Assembly: GCF_016811105.1 (NCBI RefSeq)
Contig: NZ_JAFBGM010000002.1
Location: forward strand, 620,001-684,000
Source: Aurantibacter crassamenti
GTDB lineage: Bacteria; Bacteroidota; Bacteroidia; Flavobacteriales; Flavobacteriaceae
Length of the DNA stretch: 64,000 bases
Reading direction: 5' to 3'
Shown: positions 1 to 10,053 of the stretch, one piece after another
Layout: every line of letters begins with the position of its first letter
How positions within the stretch are numbered: the first letter of the stretch is position 1
The notes under the pieces: model-generated
The model's database searches: none
What the model was told of the DNA's origin: nothing
What the model saw: only the letters and a program-made list of their open reading frames with translations
Program-made: the position numbers and the translations under genes

Positions 1-860
1 GGTCCTGGCGGAACCCCTGCATATTTATATGTATTATAAGGTGAATCTAATTCCAAATCTTTATAAAGAACTCTTTTAATGACGATACTAAAGTCATTAG
101 CATGTTTTTTAATCGCATAAATTACTGTTGGATCAGCTTGTAATAGCATTTTTCTACGCAATCTATTAAGGTACAAACCTGCCACACGAGGTCTTTCATC
201 AACTTTCGCTGTCTCTTTGTGTACAATTGAAGCCAAAGCCACTACTTCTTTTGGCGTTAAGCCTAACTTTTTTGCTTTAGCTTTTCGATCATCATTCCAA
301 AAACGATTGAATTCTACCACCATTCGATCCCTAAATTTTTCAGCGGAAGTATTCCAAAAAAATTCATAACTATTAGGAATATACGGTACTATCTCGTTTC
401 CATTATCAAAACCTTTATTCCTAAGAAAACTAGCATCTTTAAAAGCATTAAGCAGCGAAACACTATCTGCTTCAATCTGAACTGCGATTCGTCCTGCAAG
501 CGATTCTAATGTTTCTTGATTGTTAAAAGCAACTTTAACTGGAATATTACCACTACGCAGCGCTCCAATAATTTCATTATTGTTCATTCCTTTTTTAATA
601 GCATACTTTCCGCCTTTAATATTTGTTGCGTAACCCTTACGGTCAGCAGCTTGTTCAAAAGTTTCTAAATCCTCAATTAGTGGAGTGAGCACTTCTTTCA
701 CATCATTAAAAGTATCATCTGACTTTATAAATACATAAGCTTCATCATTGTTGAACTTCGTATTCGGGTTAAAAAAGGCACTATAAACCTTATATGCAAA
801 TAGCCCACCACCAACCAAGCCAGCTAAAACAATAAAAAGTAAAATTTTTCTGATATACAT
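1..860 (-). CDS. mltG: Endolytic murein transglycosylase MltG, 3' end cut off by window edge
   Basis: MltG (YceG family) cuts nascent peptidoglycan strands at the inner membrane and sets glycan chain length. Reading the minus strand from the ATG at 858-860 gives an open frame of about 286 residues running off the left edge; the family is usually about 340. Seen: a single N-terminal membrane segment (residues 5-20), then the YceG domain. The hallmark is SIVHKETAK near residue 216, whose Glu matches the conserved catalytic Glu, followed by the NRL and ADPTVIYA motifs. The start codon shares one base with the stop of the upstream acetyltransferase (TAATG), so it is the last visible gene of a dapF-GNAT-mltG operon. 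The frame has no M-initiated complete ORF because its stop lies outside the window. Confidence 0.93.
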   Translation of the reverse strand, partial: MYIRKILLFIVLAGLVGGGLFAYKVYSAFFNPNTKFNNDEAYVFIKSDDTFNDVKEVLTPLIEDLETFEQAADRKGYATNIKGGKYAIKKGMNNNEIIGALRSGNIPVKVAFNNQETLESLAGRIAVQIEADSVSLLNAFKDASFLRNKGFDNGNEIVPYIPNSYEFFWNTSAEKFRDRMVVEFNRFWNDDRKAKAKKLGLTPKEVVALASIVHKETAKVDERPRVAGLYLNRLRRKMLLQADPTVIYAIKKHANDFSIVIKRVLYKDLELDSPYNTYKYAGVPPG

Positions 861-1381
861 TATCTATTAATCTTTTGAAGTAATATTTCGTTTTTAAAAC
901 TACCTAATGAAAAATTCCAATCTTTTTTAACGCCCACTTCTTCAAATCCCATTTTCTTAAAAAGCTGTATACTAGGAACATTATCACTTGTGACATTGGC
1001 GTACAATTGATGCAAATTTAATGTTTCATATGCGTAATTAGTCATCAATTGAATGGCTTCAGTACCAATACCTCTATTCCTGTTTTCAGTTTGCAATATA
1101 ACAATACCCACACCAGCCCTTTTGTTTTTTGGGTCAAAATCAAAAAGATCAATAAGGCCTAATAATTTACCCGAGTTTTCGCAAATACATAAGCGCAATT
1201 GTTTCACATCATAAATATCGCGATGTGAATTTTCTAAATAAAGCTGAAGCACGTGCCTTGAATACGGAGTAACTGTACCACTAACCTCCCATAAATCTGT
1301 ATTATTTTCTAACTCATATAGAAAATCAAGATCCATTGGTTCTAGAGCCCTTAAGTAAATATTCTCTCCTTTTAAAGTCAT
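860..1381 (-). CDS. GNAT family N-acetyltransferase (RimJ/RimL-like)
   Basis: Acetyl-CoA-dependent acetyltransferase of 173 residues; substrate unknown. The sequence has the GNAT fold order: an N-terminal LRALEPMDLDFLYELE strand and helix, then the acetyl-CoA loop at ENRNRGIGTEA (motif A, about residues 99-109), then the C-terminal NVPSIQLFKKMGFEEVG block typical of RimJ/RimL proteins. It overlaps dapF upstream by four bases (ATGA) and mltG downstream by one base, so the three genes are almost certainly co-transcribed and translationally coupled. The context gives no substrate; a protein N-terminus or a small amine are both possible. Confidence 0.9.
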   Translation of the reverse strand: MTLKGENIYLRALEPMDLDFLYELENNTDLWEVSGTVTPYSRHVLQLYLENSHRDIYDVKQLRLCICENSGKLLGLIDLFDFDPKNKRAGVGIVILQTENRNRGIGTEAIQLMTNYAYETLNLHQLYANVTSDNVPSIQLFKKMGFEEVGVKKDWNFSLGSFKNEILLQKINR

Positions 1382-2154
1382 ATTTCAACAAAGCCTTTAA
1401 AAACTTGTTCTGCAGGGCCAATTAACCATATATTTTTATATCCTTCATTTTCAACCTCAAATCGAACTTCAAGATTGCCTCCTAAAACTTCAATTTTAGC
1501 CACATTACCTTTGAGTTTATCTGATTGATGCATTGCTAATACCACTGCAGTAACACCTGTTCCGCATGCTAAAGTTTCATCTTCTACTCCCCTTTCATAG
1601 GTTCTAACAGCGAAAACGGCATCTCCTTTTTGTTCTACAAAGTTGATATTACTTCCTTTTTGTCCATAAAGTCCGTACCGTAATTTTTTTCCTTCTGCAA
1701 ATACATTATATCCATCTAAATCAGAAACCAACTGCACATGATGAGGTGAGCCAGTGTTTAAGAAATAATAATCTGGTTTTTGTCGAATTTGATTTACATC
1801 ACCCATTTGCAGACTCACCTGACTATCTTGTATAGTGGCATGATGTTTTCCGTCAGTGGCAATAAATGTAGTTTCATTTTCAATAAGCTCTAAAAATTTA
1901 GCAAATGCAACGATGCACCGGCCTCCATTGCCACACATACTACCCTCTGCTCCATCGGCATTAAAATAAACCATTTTAAAATCTAAGGCAGCATCGTTTT
2001 CTAATAAAATGAGACCATCAGCACCAATACCAAACTTTCGATCGCACAAACGTGCAACTAATTGTTTGTCGTTCTTCGGAAATTTTTCATCTCGATTATC
2101 GAACATGATAAAATCATTTCCGGTTCCTTGGTATTTAGAAAATTGAAATTGCAT
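1378..2154 (-). CDS. dapF: Diaminopimelate epimerase
   Basis: Converts LL-diaminopimelate to the meso form, the step before meso-DAP enters lysine synthesis or peptidoglycan. The 258 residues are the usual length. The two catalytic cysteines are present: Cys74 in MCGNGGRC and Cys197 in LACGTG, with the conserved GNDF near residue 12 and GIGADGL near 42-48. The gene is first in a minus-strand operon with an acetyltransferase and mltG; pairing a peptidoglycan precursor enzyme with a murein transglycosylase fits a cell-wall theme. The ATG at 2154 is the natural start, as the protein begins directly with the first beta strand. No intact promoter is obvious in 2155-2403. Confidence 0.97.
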   Translation of the reverse strand: MQFQFSKYQGTGNDFIMFDNRDEKFPKNDKQLVARLCDRKFGIGADGLILLENDAALDFKMVYFNADGAEGSMCGNGGRCIVAFAKFLELIENETTFIATDGKHHATIQDSQVSLQMGDVNQIRQKPDYYFLNTGSPHHVQLVSDLDGYNVFAEGKKLRYGLYGQKGSNINFVEQKGDAVFAVRTYERGVEDETLACGTGVTAVVLAMHQSDKLKGNVAKIEVLGGNLEVRFEVENEGYKNIWLIGPAEQVFKGFVEI

Positions 2155-2363
2155 GAGCTTTAATTGTAGAACAAAGATATAGAACTCCTTTTGAGTTTTT
2201 GATAGTGATAATGTTTTTTGACAAATGTGTATTATTATATTCTTTTTATAAAGAACAAAATTATGCCAAAGTCATATTCTACAAAGCCCCATTCAAAATT
2301 TATTAAGGTTTTTTTAGCAGTTAAAAAGTAGTTAAAGCAAAATCAGTCCATATATAAAATTGG

Positions 2364-2371
2364 TAAGTTTG
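2364..2371 (+). promoter_or_regulatory. Bacteroidota -7 promoter element upstream of the Deg protease
   Basis: TAAGTTTG matches the Bacteroidota sigma -7 consensus TAnnTTTG and ends 32 bases before the ATG of the Deg protease. I do not find a clean TTTG at the -33 spacing, so this is a half-supported promoter. The rest of 2155-2403 is AT-rich and shows nothing else I can name. Confidence 0.45.
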
Positions 2372-2403
2372 TATGTACCAAATAAAATAATAAGATACAT
2401 ACT

Positions 2404-3804
2404 ATGAAAAAAATTGGAAGCATGTTCTTGGTTTCGCTTTGTGCAGGAGCCATAACATTAGGAGCTTATAAACTGTTTTTTGAACAACCTAACTTTTCTG
2501 TAGTTACTGAAAATGATGGCTTTAGCACCTTTAACACTAGCTACACTCCTACCTCTGCGAAAGGATCAGGAATTAATGATGTTGATTTTACCATTGCCGC
2601 TGAAAACACAGTTAATGCTGTAGTACACGTTAAAAACGTAACTGTAAGTGCAGGCCCGAGTAGTATTAGAGACTTTTTCTATGGATCAGGTGGGTCACAA
2701 CGAGCACAAGTAGGCACTGGATCTGGGGTTATCATTGCACCTGACGGATATATTGTAACTAATAATCATGTTATTAAGAATGCCAGCAAACTGCAGGTTA
2801 CCTTAAATAATAATAAAACATATGATGCTGAATTAATTGGTGCCGATCCAAATTCAGATATCGCTTTAATTAAAATTGAATCAGACATAAAGTTACCTTA
2901 TTTAGCTTTTGGTGATTCTGATAATACAAAAATTGGCGAATGGGTTTTAGCTGTAGGCAACCCGTTTAACTTAACCTCTACAGTTACTGCAGGAATAGTT
3001 AGTGCCAAAGCAAGAAATTTAGACACAAGAAGGAATAATCAGTCATTTATACAAACAGATGCCGCTGTAAATCCTGGAAACAGTGGTGGTGCATTGGTAA
3101 ATACAAACGGAGATCTTGTAGGTATTAATACTGCTATAAGTTCACAAACGGGATCTTATGTTGGTTATTCATTTGCAGTACCTAGTAATATTGCTAAGAA
3201 AGTAGTTGAAGATATTATGGAGTTTGGCAATGTACAAAAAGGTATAATTGGAATTAAATCGGTTCCCATCAACACCCCATATGCTATAGAAAAAGGCATT
3301 AGTGATATTGATGGCGTGTACATTGACGGTGTTGAAGAAGAAACTGGTGCAGCAGAGGCTGGTTTAGAACGAGGTGATATCATCAAAAAGATAGATAATA
3401 TTAAAGTGACCAAATATCCTGATTTAACGGGCTACCTTTCAACTAAAAGGCCTGGTGATGAAGTAGAAATCACATACGAAAGAGATGGTGACTTAGTTAC
3501 TGTACCTGTAAAAATCATAAAACGGCAAACAACAATTTTACCTGTAATGAACATTGAAGTTAAAAATCTCAATGAAAGAACCAAGAAAAAATATAGAACA
3601 GAAAAAGGGGTTTTAATTACAGGAGTGCCTGAAACTTACAGAGGTTACGGCCTTGAAGATAAAGTAATGATTGCTGTTGATGATGAAGAAATTGATGATA
3701 TTCAAGAAGCACGTGATTTATTTGGTGCTATTTCTAAATATGGTAGAACAAGTATCACTCTATTAAATAAAGATGGTGAACGTGAGCGATTAATATTTCA
3801 ATAA
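2404..3804 (+). CDS. Deg/HtrA-family periplasmic serine protease with PDZ domains
   Basis: Protease/chaperone of envelope protein quality control (DegP/DegQ family), 466 residues. An N-terminal hydrophobic segment (residues 5-22) is an export signal or membrane anchor. The trypsin-like domain shows the full triad: His122 in TNNHVI, Asp152 in NSDIALIK and Ser227 in NPGNSGGAL. Behind it lie one clear PDZ domain (about 275-375, with AAEAGLERGDII) and a shorter, divergent second PDZ-like region to the end. The gene stands alone between its own promoter element and a strong terminator. DegP versus DegQ cannot be decided from sequence, so I give no symbol. No key residue is missing. Confidence 0.95.
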   Translation: MKKIGSMFLVSLCAGAITLGAYKLFFEQPNFSVVTENDGFSTFNTSYTPTSAKGSGINDVDFTIAAENTVNAVVHVKNVTVSAGPSSIRDFFYGSGGSQRAQVGTGSGVIIAPDGYIVTNNHVIKNASKLQVTLNNNKTYDAELIGADPNSDIALIKIESDIKLPYLAFGDSDNTKIGEWVLAVGNPFNLTSTVTAGIVSAKARNLDTRRNNQSFIQTDAAVNPGNSGGALVNTNGDLVGINTAISSQTGSYVGYSFAVPSNIAKKVVEDIMEFGNVQKGIIGIKSVPINTPYAIEKGISDIDGVYIDGVEEETGAAEAGLERGDIIKKIDNIKVTKYPDLTGYLSTKRPGDEVEITYERDGDLVTVPVKIIKRQTTILPVMNIEVKNLNERTKKKYRTEKGVLITGVPETYRGYGLEDKVMIAVDDEEIDDIQEARDLFGAISKYGRTSITLLNKDGERERLIFQ

Positions 3805-3820
3805 GAGCACAACTAGAATA

Positions 3821-3854
3821 AAAAAGGCGTTCTAAAATTTAGAACGCCTTTTTT
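3821..3854 (+). terminator. Rho-independent terminator after the Deg protease
   Basis: A near-perfect hairpin (16-base arms containing GGCGTTCT and AGAACGCC) followed by a T run, 17 bases after the stop codon. The A run on its other side means it could also stop minus-strand transcription. Confidence 0.88.
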
Positions 3855-3977
3855 AATTCATTACTATATTTGTGAATATATTTTAATACAAAAGATAACT
3901 CACTCCATCTTGTATTTAGTTAAACAGTAAGTAAAATTCATTACTTAAATTTGTAAATACACCTAAATATTATTCTG

Positions 3978-3985
3978 TATTTTTG
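3978..3985 (+). promoter_or_regulatory. Candidate -7 element in the gap before the coiled-coil protein
   Basis: TATTTTTG fits TAnnTTTG; a TTTG lies upstream at 3950-3953, but the 24-base spacing is longer than usual. A second match, TATATTTG, is at 3865-3872. The gap 3855-4103 (249 bases) contains a rough near-repeat (TTACTATATTTGTGAATA and TTACTTAAATTTGTAAATA) and no ORF worth calling. Confidence 0.35.
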
Positions 3986-4103
3986 CAAATGCATAATGAG
4001 TTTGAACGAAGCTTATGATCAATTTTTTTTCTTAATTGATAATATTCAATTACTTTAGTCCTTCTCTAAATCAAATAATTAATTTTTAAGACCTATTTTG
4101 AAA

Positions 4104-4724
4104 ATGAAAGGTAATAAAATACTTACTATCGTAATTGCGCTTCTAGCATTTAACCTACAATTTGCGCAAGATACAGATGATTCAGATTTGTCATTAGACA
4201 AAGGTACAATTGACAGCCAATTTGATTATATATCTAAAAAATCAGGTAACTTTAAAGGTGTGAACGGTGCTCGTTATGAAGCTGTTCGAACCTTGTCTTT
4301 AGATAAATTACGCAAAAATGTAATAGATACTTTAAAGGCTCAATATACCAATGCATCTGCACTACAAGCAACAATTTCGGGACATGAGTCTACAATTGAG
4401 TCTCTAAATAAAAAATTAGATGAGACAACAACCAATCTTACTTCAGTAACTGAAGAAAAAGATTCAATGTCTTTTTTAGGAATCATGGTTTCCAAAATAA
4501 CATATAATACCATTTTGTGGTCTATTATAGCAGGTTTACTTGGTTTCATGTTATTCTTTATGTACAAATTTAGAAGCAGTAATATTCTTACACAAGAAGC
4601 CAAATCAAATTTATCTGAATTGGAGACTGAGTATGAAGACCACAGGCGAAGAGCTCTAGAACGAGAGCAAAAAATAAGTAGACAACTACAAGACGAGATT
4701 AATAAGTACAAAAAAACAAAATAA
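4104..4724 (+). CDS. Membrane-anchored coiled-coil protein with signal peptide, function unknown
   Basis: I do not recognise a named family. Visible architecture, numbered from the ATG at 4104 (about 206 residues): a cleavable-looking signal peptide ending around FNLQFAQ; an acidic stretch; a helical segment with heptad-like spacing (about 85-125); one strong transmembrane helix (about 133-152, IIAGLLGFMLFFMY); then a charged C-terminal helix (about 155-205) likely to be a coiled coil in the cytoplasm. A TTG two codons earlier could also start the frame, but the ATG gives a cleaner signal peptide. It is followed directly by a terminator, so it is probably monocistronic. A scaffold or signalling-adaptor role is only a guess from shape. 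Confidence 0.8.
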   Translation: MKGNKILTIVIALLAFNLQFAQDTDDSDLSLDKGTIDSQFDYISKKSGNFKGVNGARYEAVRTLSLDKLRKNVIDTLKAQYTNASALQATISGHESTIESLNKKLDETTTNLTSVTEEKDSMSFLGIMVSKITYNTILWSIIAGLLGFMLFFMYKFRSSNILTQEAKSNLSELETEYEDHRRRALEREQKISRQLQDEINKYKKTK

Positions 4725-4727
4725 TTT

Positions 4728-4752
4728 AAAAGCTCCGTTCGGAGCTTTTTTT
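4728..4752 (+). terminator. Rho-independent terminator
   Basis: AAAAGCTCCG and CGGAGCTTTT form a tight hairpin followed by a T run directly after the coiled-coil gene; the next gene starts eight bases later, so the acetyltransferase needs its own promoter or read-through. Confidence 0.85.
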
Positions 4753-4759
4753 ATATCCT

Positions 4760-5203
4760 ATGATTAACATTCACCAAGCTACCATTGAGGATATTCAAGA
4801 AGTAGCATCATTATTTGACAAGTACCGCATTTTTTATAAACAAGAATCAAATTTAGAAGCTGCTAAAGATTTTCTTCATGAAAGATTAACTAAGAATGAA
4901 TCAATCATATTGATAGCCGTAATTGATAATAAAGCAGTAGGATTTACGCAACTATATACTTCTTTTTCATCTGTTTCTTTACAATCTACCTATATTCTCA
5001 ATGACCTATATGTTTTAGATTCCCATAGAAAAAAAGGAATAGGCGAAGCACTTTTAAATAAAGCCAAAGAATTATGTAAAGTTAATAATTTCAAAGGTTT
5101 AGCACTATCTACCGCAATAGACAACCCAGCGCAACAGTTGTATGAGAAGCTAAATTGGCAAAAAGATTCAGGCTATTTTCACTACTTTTGGACTGCTAAA
5201 TAA
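4760..5203 (+). CDS. GNAT family N-acetyltransferase
   Basis: Small single-domain acetyltransferase of 147 residues, substrate unknown. The acetyl-CoA-binding motif A is clear: LYVLDSHRKKGIGEALL (about residues 85-101), followed by AKELCKVNNFKGLALSTA and a C-terminal PAQQLYEKLNWQKD block typical of amino-group acetylating GNATs. It begins only eight bases after a strong terminator, and 26 bases separate it from a second, unrelated GNAT gene; the two belong to different GNAT subfamilies, so this is not a recent duplication. Confidence 0.9.
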   Translation: MINIHQATIEDIQEVASLFDKYRIFYKQESNLEAAKDFLHERLTKNESIILIAVIDNKAVGFTQLYTSFSSVSLQSTYILNDLYVLDSHRKKGIGEALLNKAKELCKVNNFKGLALSTAIDNPAQQLYEKLNWQKDSGYFHYFWTAK

Positions 5204-5229
5204 ATATTCAATTTTTAACAGAATTTACA

Positions 5230-5823
5230 ATGAGTGCTTGGCTTAAAGAAGTAGAATTAATTGGTGAAGTTGTTAAATTAACACCTTTGAAAGCTTCTCA
5301 CAAACAACAGCTATTGGCAGCGGCAAGTGATGGCGAATTGTGGAATTTATGGTACACGTGGGTTCCGTCAAAAAATGATATTGACTCGTTTATCGAAATT
5401 GCGCTTGCTCAAAAAGAAAATCAAACTGCGTTACCTTTTGTAGTTATTGATTTAAAATCAGACAAGGTGATTGGTACAACACGTTTTATGAATGCAGATA
5501 GCGAAAACCGAAGATTAGAAATTGGATCTACTTGGTATGCTGCAAGCTCACAACGCACAGGTATTAATACAGAATGCAAATATCTACTACTGCAACATGC
5601 ATTTGAAAAATTAAATTGTATAGCTATTGAGTTTAGAACCAACTGGTTTAACTATCGCTCAAGAAATGCTATTTTAAGGCTTGGAGCAAAACAAGATGGA
5701 GTACTAAGAAACCATAGAATTGATTCAAATGGAATTTTGCGAGATACGGTAGTATTTTCAATAATTTCAATGGAATGGCCAGTGATTAAGAAGTCATTGA
5801 AGTATGAAATAGACAAACACTAG
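5230..5823 (+). CDS. GNAT family N-acetyltransferase, RimJ/RimL-like
   Basis: Acetyltransferase of 197 residues of the type found in ribosomal-protein and small-molecule acetylases. Order seen: N-terminal LKASHKQQL helix, central VIGTTRFMNADSENRRLEIG strands, the acetyl-CoA region STWYAASSQRTGINTECKYL (about 98-117), and the NYRSRNAILRLGAKQDGVLRNH block (about 137-158), characteristic of this subfamily. It sits 12 bases before trmD on the same strand and is likely co-transcribed with it; whether it modifies a ribosomal protein is an inference from the trmD-rplS neighbourhood only. Confidence 0.88.
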   Translation: MSAWLKEVELIGEVVKLTPLKASHKQQLLAAASDGELWNLWYTWVPSKNDIDSFIEIALAQKENQTALPFVVIDLKSDKVIGTTRFMNADSENRRLEIGSTWYAASSQRTGINTECKYLLLQHAFEKLNCIAIEFRTNWFNYRSRNAILRLGAKQDGVLRNHRIDSNGILRDTVVFSIISMEWPVIKKSLKYEIDKH

Positions 5824-5835
5824 CAGATAGACCAA

Positions 5836-6510
5836 ATGAGAATTGATATTATAACAGTATTACCTGAACTACTAAAGAGTCCGTTTGAAGCTTCTATTTT
5901 AAAGCGGTCAATTGATAAGGGTTTGGTAGAAGTACATTTTCATAATTTACGTGATTATACTGATAAGAGTTACAATCAAGTTGATGATTATCAATTTGGT
6001 GGTGGTGCTGGTATGGTTTTAATGATAGAGCCAATAGATAAATGTATCACATCATTAAAATCAGAAAGAGATTATGATGAGATTATTTATATGACTCCAG
6101 ATGGTGAAACCTTAAATCAGAAAATGGCCAATAGCATATCATTATTGGGTAATATAATAATACTCTGCGGACATTATAAAGGAGTTGACCACCGCGTTAG
6201 AGATGCATTTATCACCAAAGAAATATCTGTTGGTGATTATGTTCTTTCAGGCGGTGAATTGGGCGCTGCCATACTAGCAGATGCCGTAATTCGATTAATA
6301 CCAGGGGTTTTGAGTAATGAAACATCTGCTTTAACTGATACTTTTCAAGATGATTTATTGGCACCTCCTGTATTTACGCGTCCTGCAGAATATAAAGGTA
6401 TGGCCGTTCCAGAAGTACTTTTAAGTGGAAATTTTCCTAAAATAGAGGCTTGGCGAGAAGAGCAAGCACTTAAAAGAACTGAAAAGCTTAGACCTGATTT
6501 ACTGCAGTAA
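5836..6510 (+). CDS. trmD: tRNA (guanine-37-N1) methyltransferase TrmD
   Basis: Methylates G37 next to the anticodon, preventing +1 frameshifting. The 224 residues are the standard bacterial length. Diagnostic motifs are present: [13 protein letters not shown] (about 54-66), the knot-forming [11 protein letters not shown] near 115, and [13 protein letters not shown] (about 134-146), which forms the deep trefoil knot that binds SAM. The C-terminal part ends with FTRPAEYKG and [17 protein letters not shown], as in other TrmD proteins. It is followed by rplS as in most bacteria, though a separate rplS promoter lies in between. Confidence 0.98.
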   Translation: MRIDIITVLPELLKSPFEASILKRSIDKGLVEVHFHNLRDYTDKSYNQVDDYQFGGGAGMVLMIEPIDKCITSLKSERDYDEIIYMTPDGETLNQKMANSISLLGNIIILCGHYKGVDHRVRDAFITKEISVGDYVLSGGELGAAILADAVIRLIPGVLSNETSALTDTFQDDLLAPPVFTRPAEYKGMAVPEVLLSGNFPKIEAWREEQALKRTEKLRPDLLQ

Positions 6511-6556
6511 GTGAGCATTACACCATCCTGGGAGAATAAAATTCATTAAAAATTAC

Positions 6557-6586
6557 TTGCAGGTTCTAATTTTAGAACTATTTTTG
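6557..6586 (+). promoter_or_regulatory. Bacteroidota-type promoter for rplS
   Basis: TTG at 6557-6559 and TATTTTTG at 6579-6586 are separated by 19 bases, the expected spacing for the Bacteroidota primary sigma factor. The predicted rplS leader is about 63 bases. Confidence 0.65.
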
Positions 6587-6654
6587 CATCCTGTTTAATC
6601 AACCTCTGACGAAATACGTGAATGTTGATTGAGGTAAAATGCTAAATAAAAGCA

Positions 6655-7005
6655 ATGGATTCATTAATAAAATTTGTAGAAGAAGAGTTTGTTCCAAGAA
6701 AGGAATTTGCTGAATTCTCTTCTGGTGATACAATCACTGTTTATTACGAAATTAAAGAAGGTGAAAAGAAACGTACGCAGTTCTTTAAAGGTACTGTAAT
6801 ACAAAGACGTGGCTCAGGAGCTACTGAAACTTTCACTATTCGTAAAATGTCTGGTACTGTAGGTGTTGAACGTATTTTTCCTGTTAACATGCCTGCTTTA
6901 CAAAAGGTAGAAGTTAACAAGAAAGGTAAAGTACGTAGATCACGTATTTTCTACTTCAGAGGTCTTACTGGTAAAAAAGCAAGAATTAAAGAAGTTCGTT
7001 CTTAA
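6655..7005 (+). CDS. rplS: 50S ribosomal protein L19
   Basis: Large-subunit protein at the 30S-50S interface, 116 residues. The family signatures GDTITVYYEIKEGEKKR, FKGTVIQRRGSG and ETFTIRKMSGTVGVERIFP are all present in order, with the basic C-terminal tail (KKGKVRRSRIFYFRG, then KKARIKE). Its position after trmD is conserved across bacteria. A strong hairpin follows 22 bases downstream and ends the unit. Confidence 0.98.
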   Translation: MDSLIKFVEEEFVPRKEFAEFSSGDTITVYYEIKEGEKKRTQFFKGTVIQRRGSGATETFTIRKMSGTVGVERIFPVNMPALQKVEVNKKGKVRRSRIFYFRGLTGKKARIKEVRS

Positions 7006-7027
7006 TAACTTCTCTGAAATCATATTG

Positions 7028-7064
7028 AAAGTCCCGTTACGTACATACGTAACGGGACTTTTCT
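7028..7064 (+). terminator. Rho-independent terminator after rplS
   Basis: A 16-base perfect inverted repeat (AAAGTCCCGTTACGTA and its complement) with a two-base apex, then TTTCT; the strongest stem in the window. Confidence 0.9.
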
Positions 7065-7525
7065 GTTATCAACATTTGTTAATAACAGAAGTTCATAACC
7101 TGTTGATCTTTAATTCATTGAAGATTTTGGATATTAGAGAGAAATTTACTACATTTAGAATGCGGTTATAAAGATATGCCTGTCGATGGCTACTCAGCGA
7201 ACCGTTGTAAAGTTTACGTTCTTTATATTGTTGTCTAATTTTTAAGCGGATATATTTAGGTATATTCATTAAAAATGAGCATTTATTTAAAAAGCTGTGG
7301 TTTTTTATCGATAGATGTGAACAAATTGAATAAACTGTAATTAACAGTAGTTAATTATAAAGAGTTCAGGTGTAAAGACTTCAAGAAGAAATACATGATT
7401 AAGTTGCTTGGTTTGTTAATTAAGAACTTATAGTATTTCAAACGTTAACATGACATAGTCTGGTGAATGCAATCATTGGTTGCCTATCGTATACGTACGA
7501 AGCAGAAAGTTTACCTACTATCTCA
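7065..7525 (+). other. Gene-free region between two terminators; possible small RNA
   Basis: About 460 bases with no convincing protein gene lie between the rplS terminator and a second strong plus-strand terminator at 7526-7572 that no annotated gene explains. Something transcribed on the plus strand should end there. Inside I see a hairpin at 7063-7089 (CTGTTAT and ATAACAG), a locally GC-richer patch at 7163-7215, and two tiny ORFs (20 codons from 7176, 21 from 7275). It does not show the hallmark sequences of tmRNA, RNase P RNA or SRP RNA. I do not see a full promoter. Confidence 0.35.
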
Positions 7526-7572
7526 AAAACCCAAAACAATGTACTTGTACAATGTTTTGGGTTTTGTTTTTT
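7526..7572 (+). terminator. Strong terminator with no annotated gene before it
   Basis: Arms AAAACCCAAAACA (7526-7538) and TGTTTTGGGTTTT (7553-7565) pair perfectly; an A-A mismatch separates them from an upper TGTAC/GTACA stem, and GTTTTTT follows. The nearest upstream gene, rplS, already has its own terminator. Confidence 0.8.
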
Positions 7573-7678
7573 AGCGAAATACCGTACAAAAACTAGTGCT
7601 CTTTTATTAATTGTACATTTTAGCACAAAAGTGTTTGATATTGCCATACAGTCCTATTATTCCACACATTTAAAATTG

Positions 7679-7686
7679 TATATTTG
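7679..7686 (+). promoter_or_regulatory. -7 promoter element of icd
   Basis: TATATTTG matches TAnnTTTG and lies 28 bases before the icd ATG; no clear -33 TTTG at the usual spacing. Confidence 0.5.
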
Positions 7687-7696
7687 CTCCGCTTAA

Positions 7697-9934
<2,238 letters not shown>

Positions 9935-9954
9935 TCTATGCGATAAATTATTAC

Positions 9955-9990
9955 TAAGACCTTCACCTAACCGGTGAGGGTCTTTTTATA
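9955..9990 (+). terminator. Rho-independent terminator after icd
   Basis: AAGACCTTCACC and GGTGAGGGTCTT form a hairpin with a TAACC-type loop, then TTTTATA. Confidence 0.85.
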
Positions 9991-10053
9991 TACCTCATAT
10001 AAACTTTCATAAAGCCGTAATTATAAGTAGTTTTATATAAAATTGCTCCTTCT

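Noticed and set aside
4760-5823. The two adjacent GNAT genes as a recent tandem duplication
   Set aside because: They belong to different GNAT subfamilies and share no extended sequence.
7065-7525. tmRNA, RNase P RNA or SRP RNA in the rplS-icd gap
   Set aside because: None of the conserved end or core sequences of these RNAs is present on either strand.
7438-7696. Two overlapping ORFs on opposite strands (69 and 77 codons)
   Set aside because: Both run through the strong terminator hairpin at 7526-7572 and have no protein-like composition or homology I recognise.
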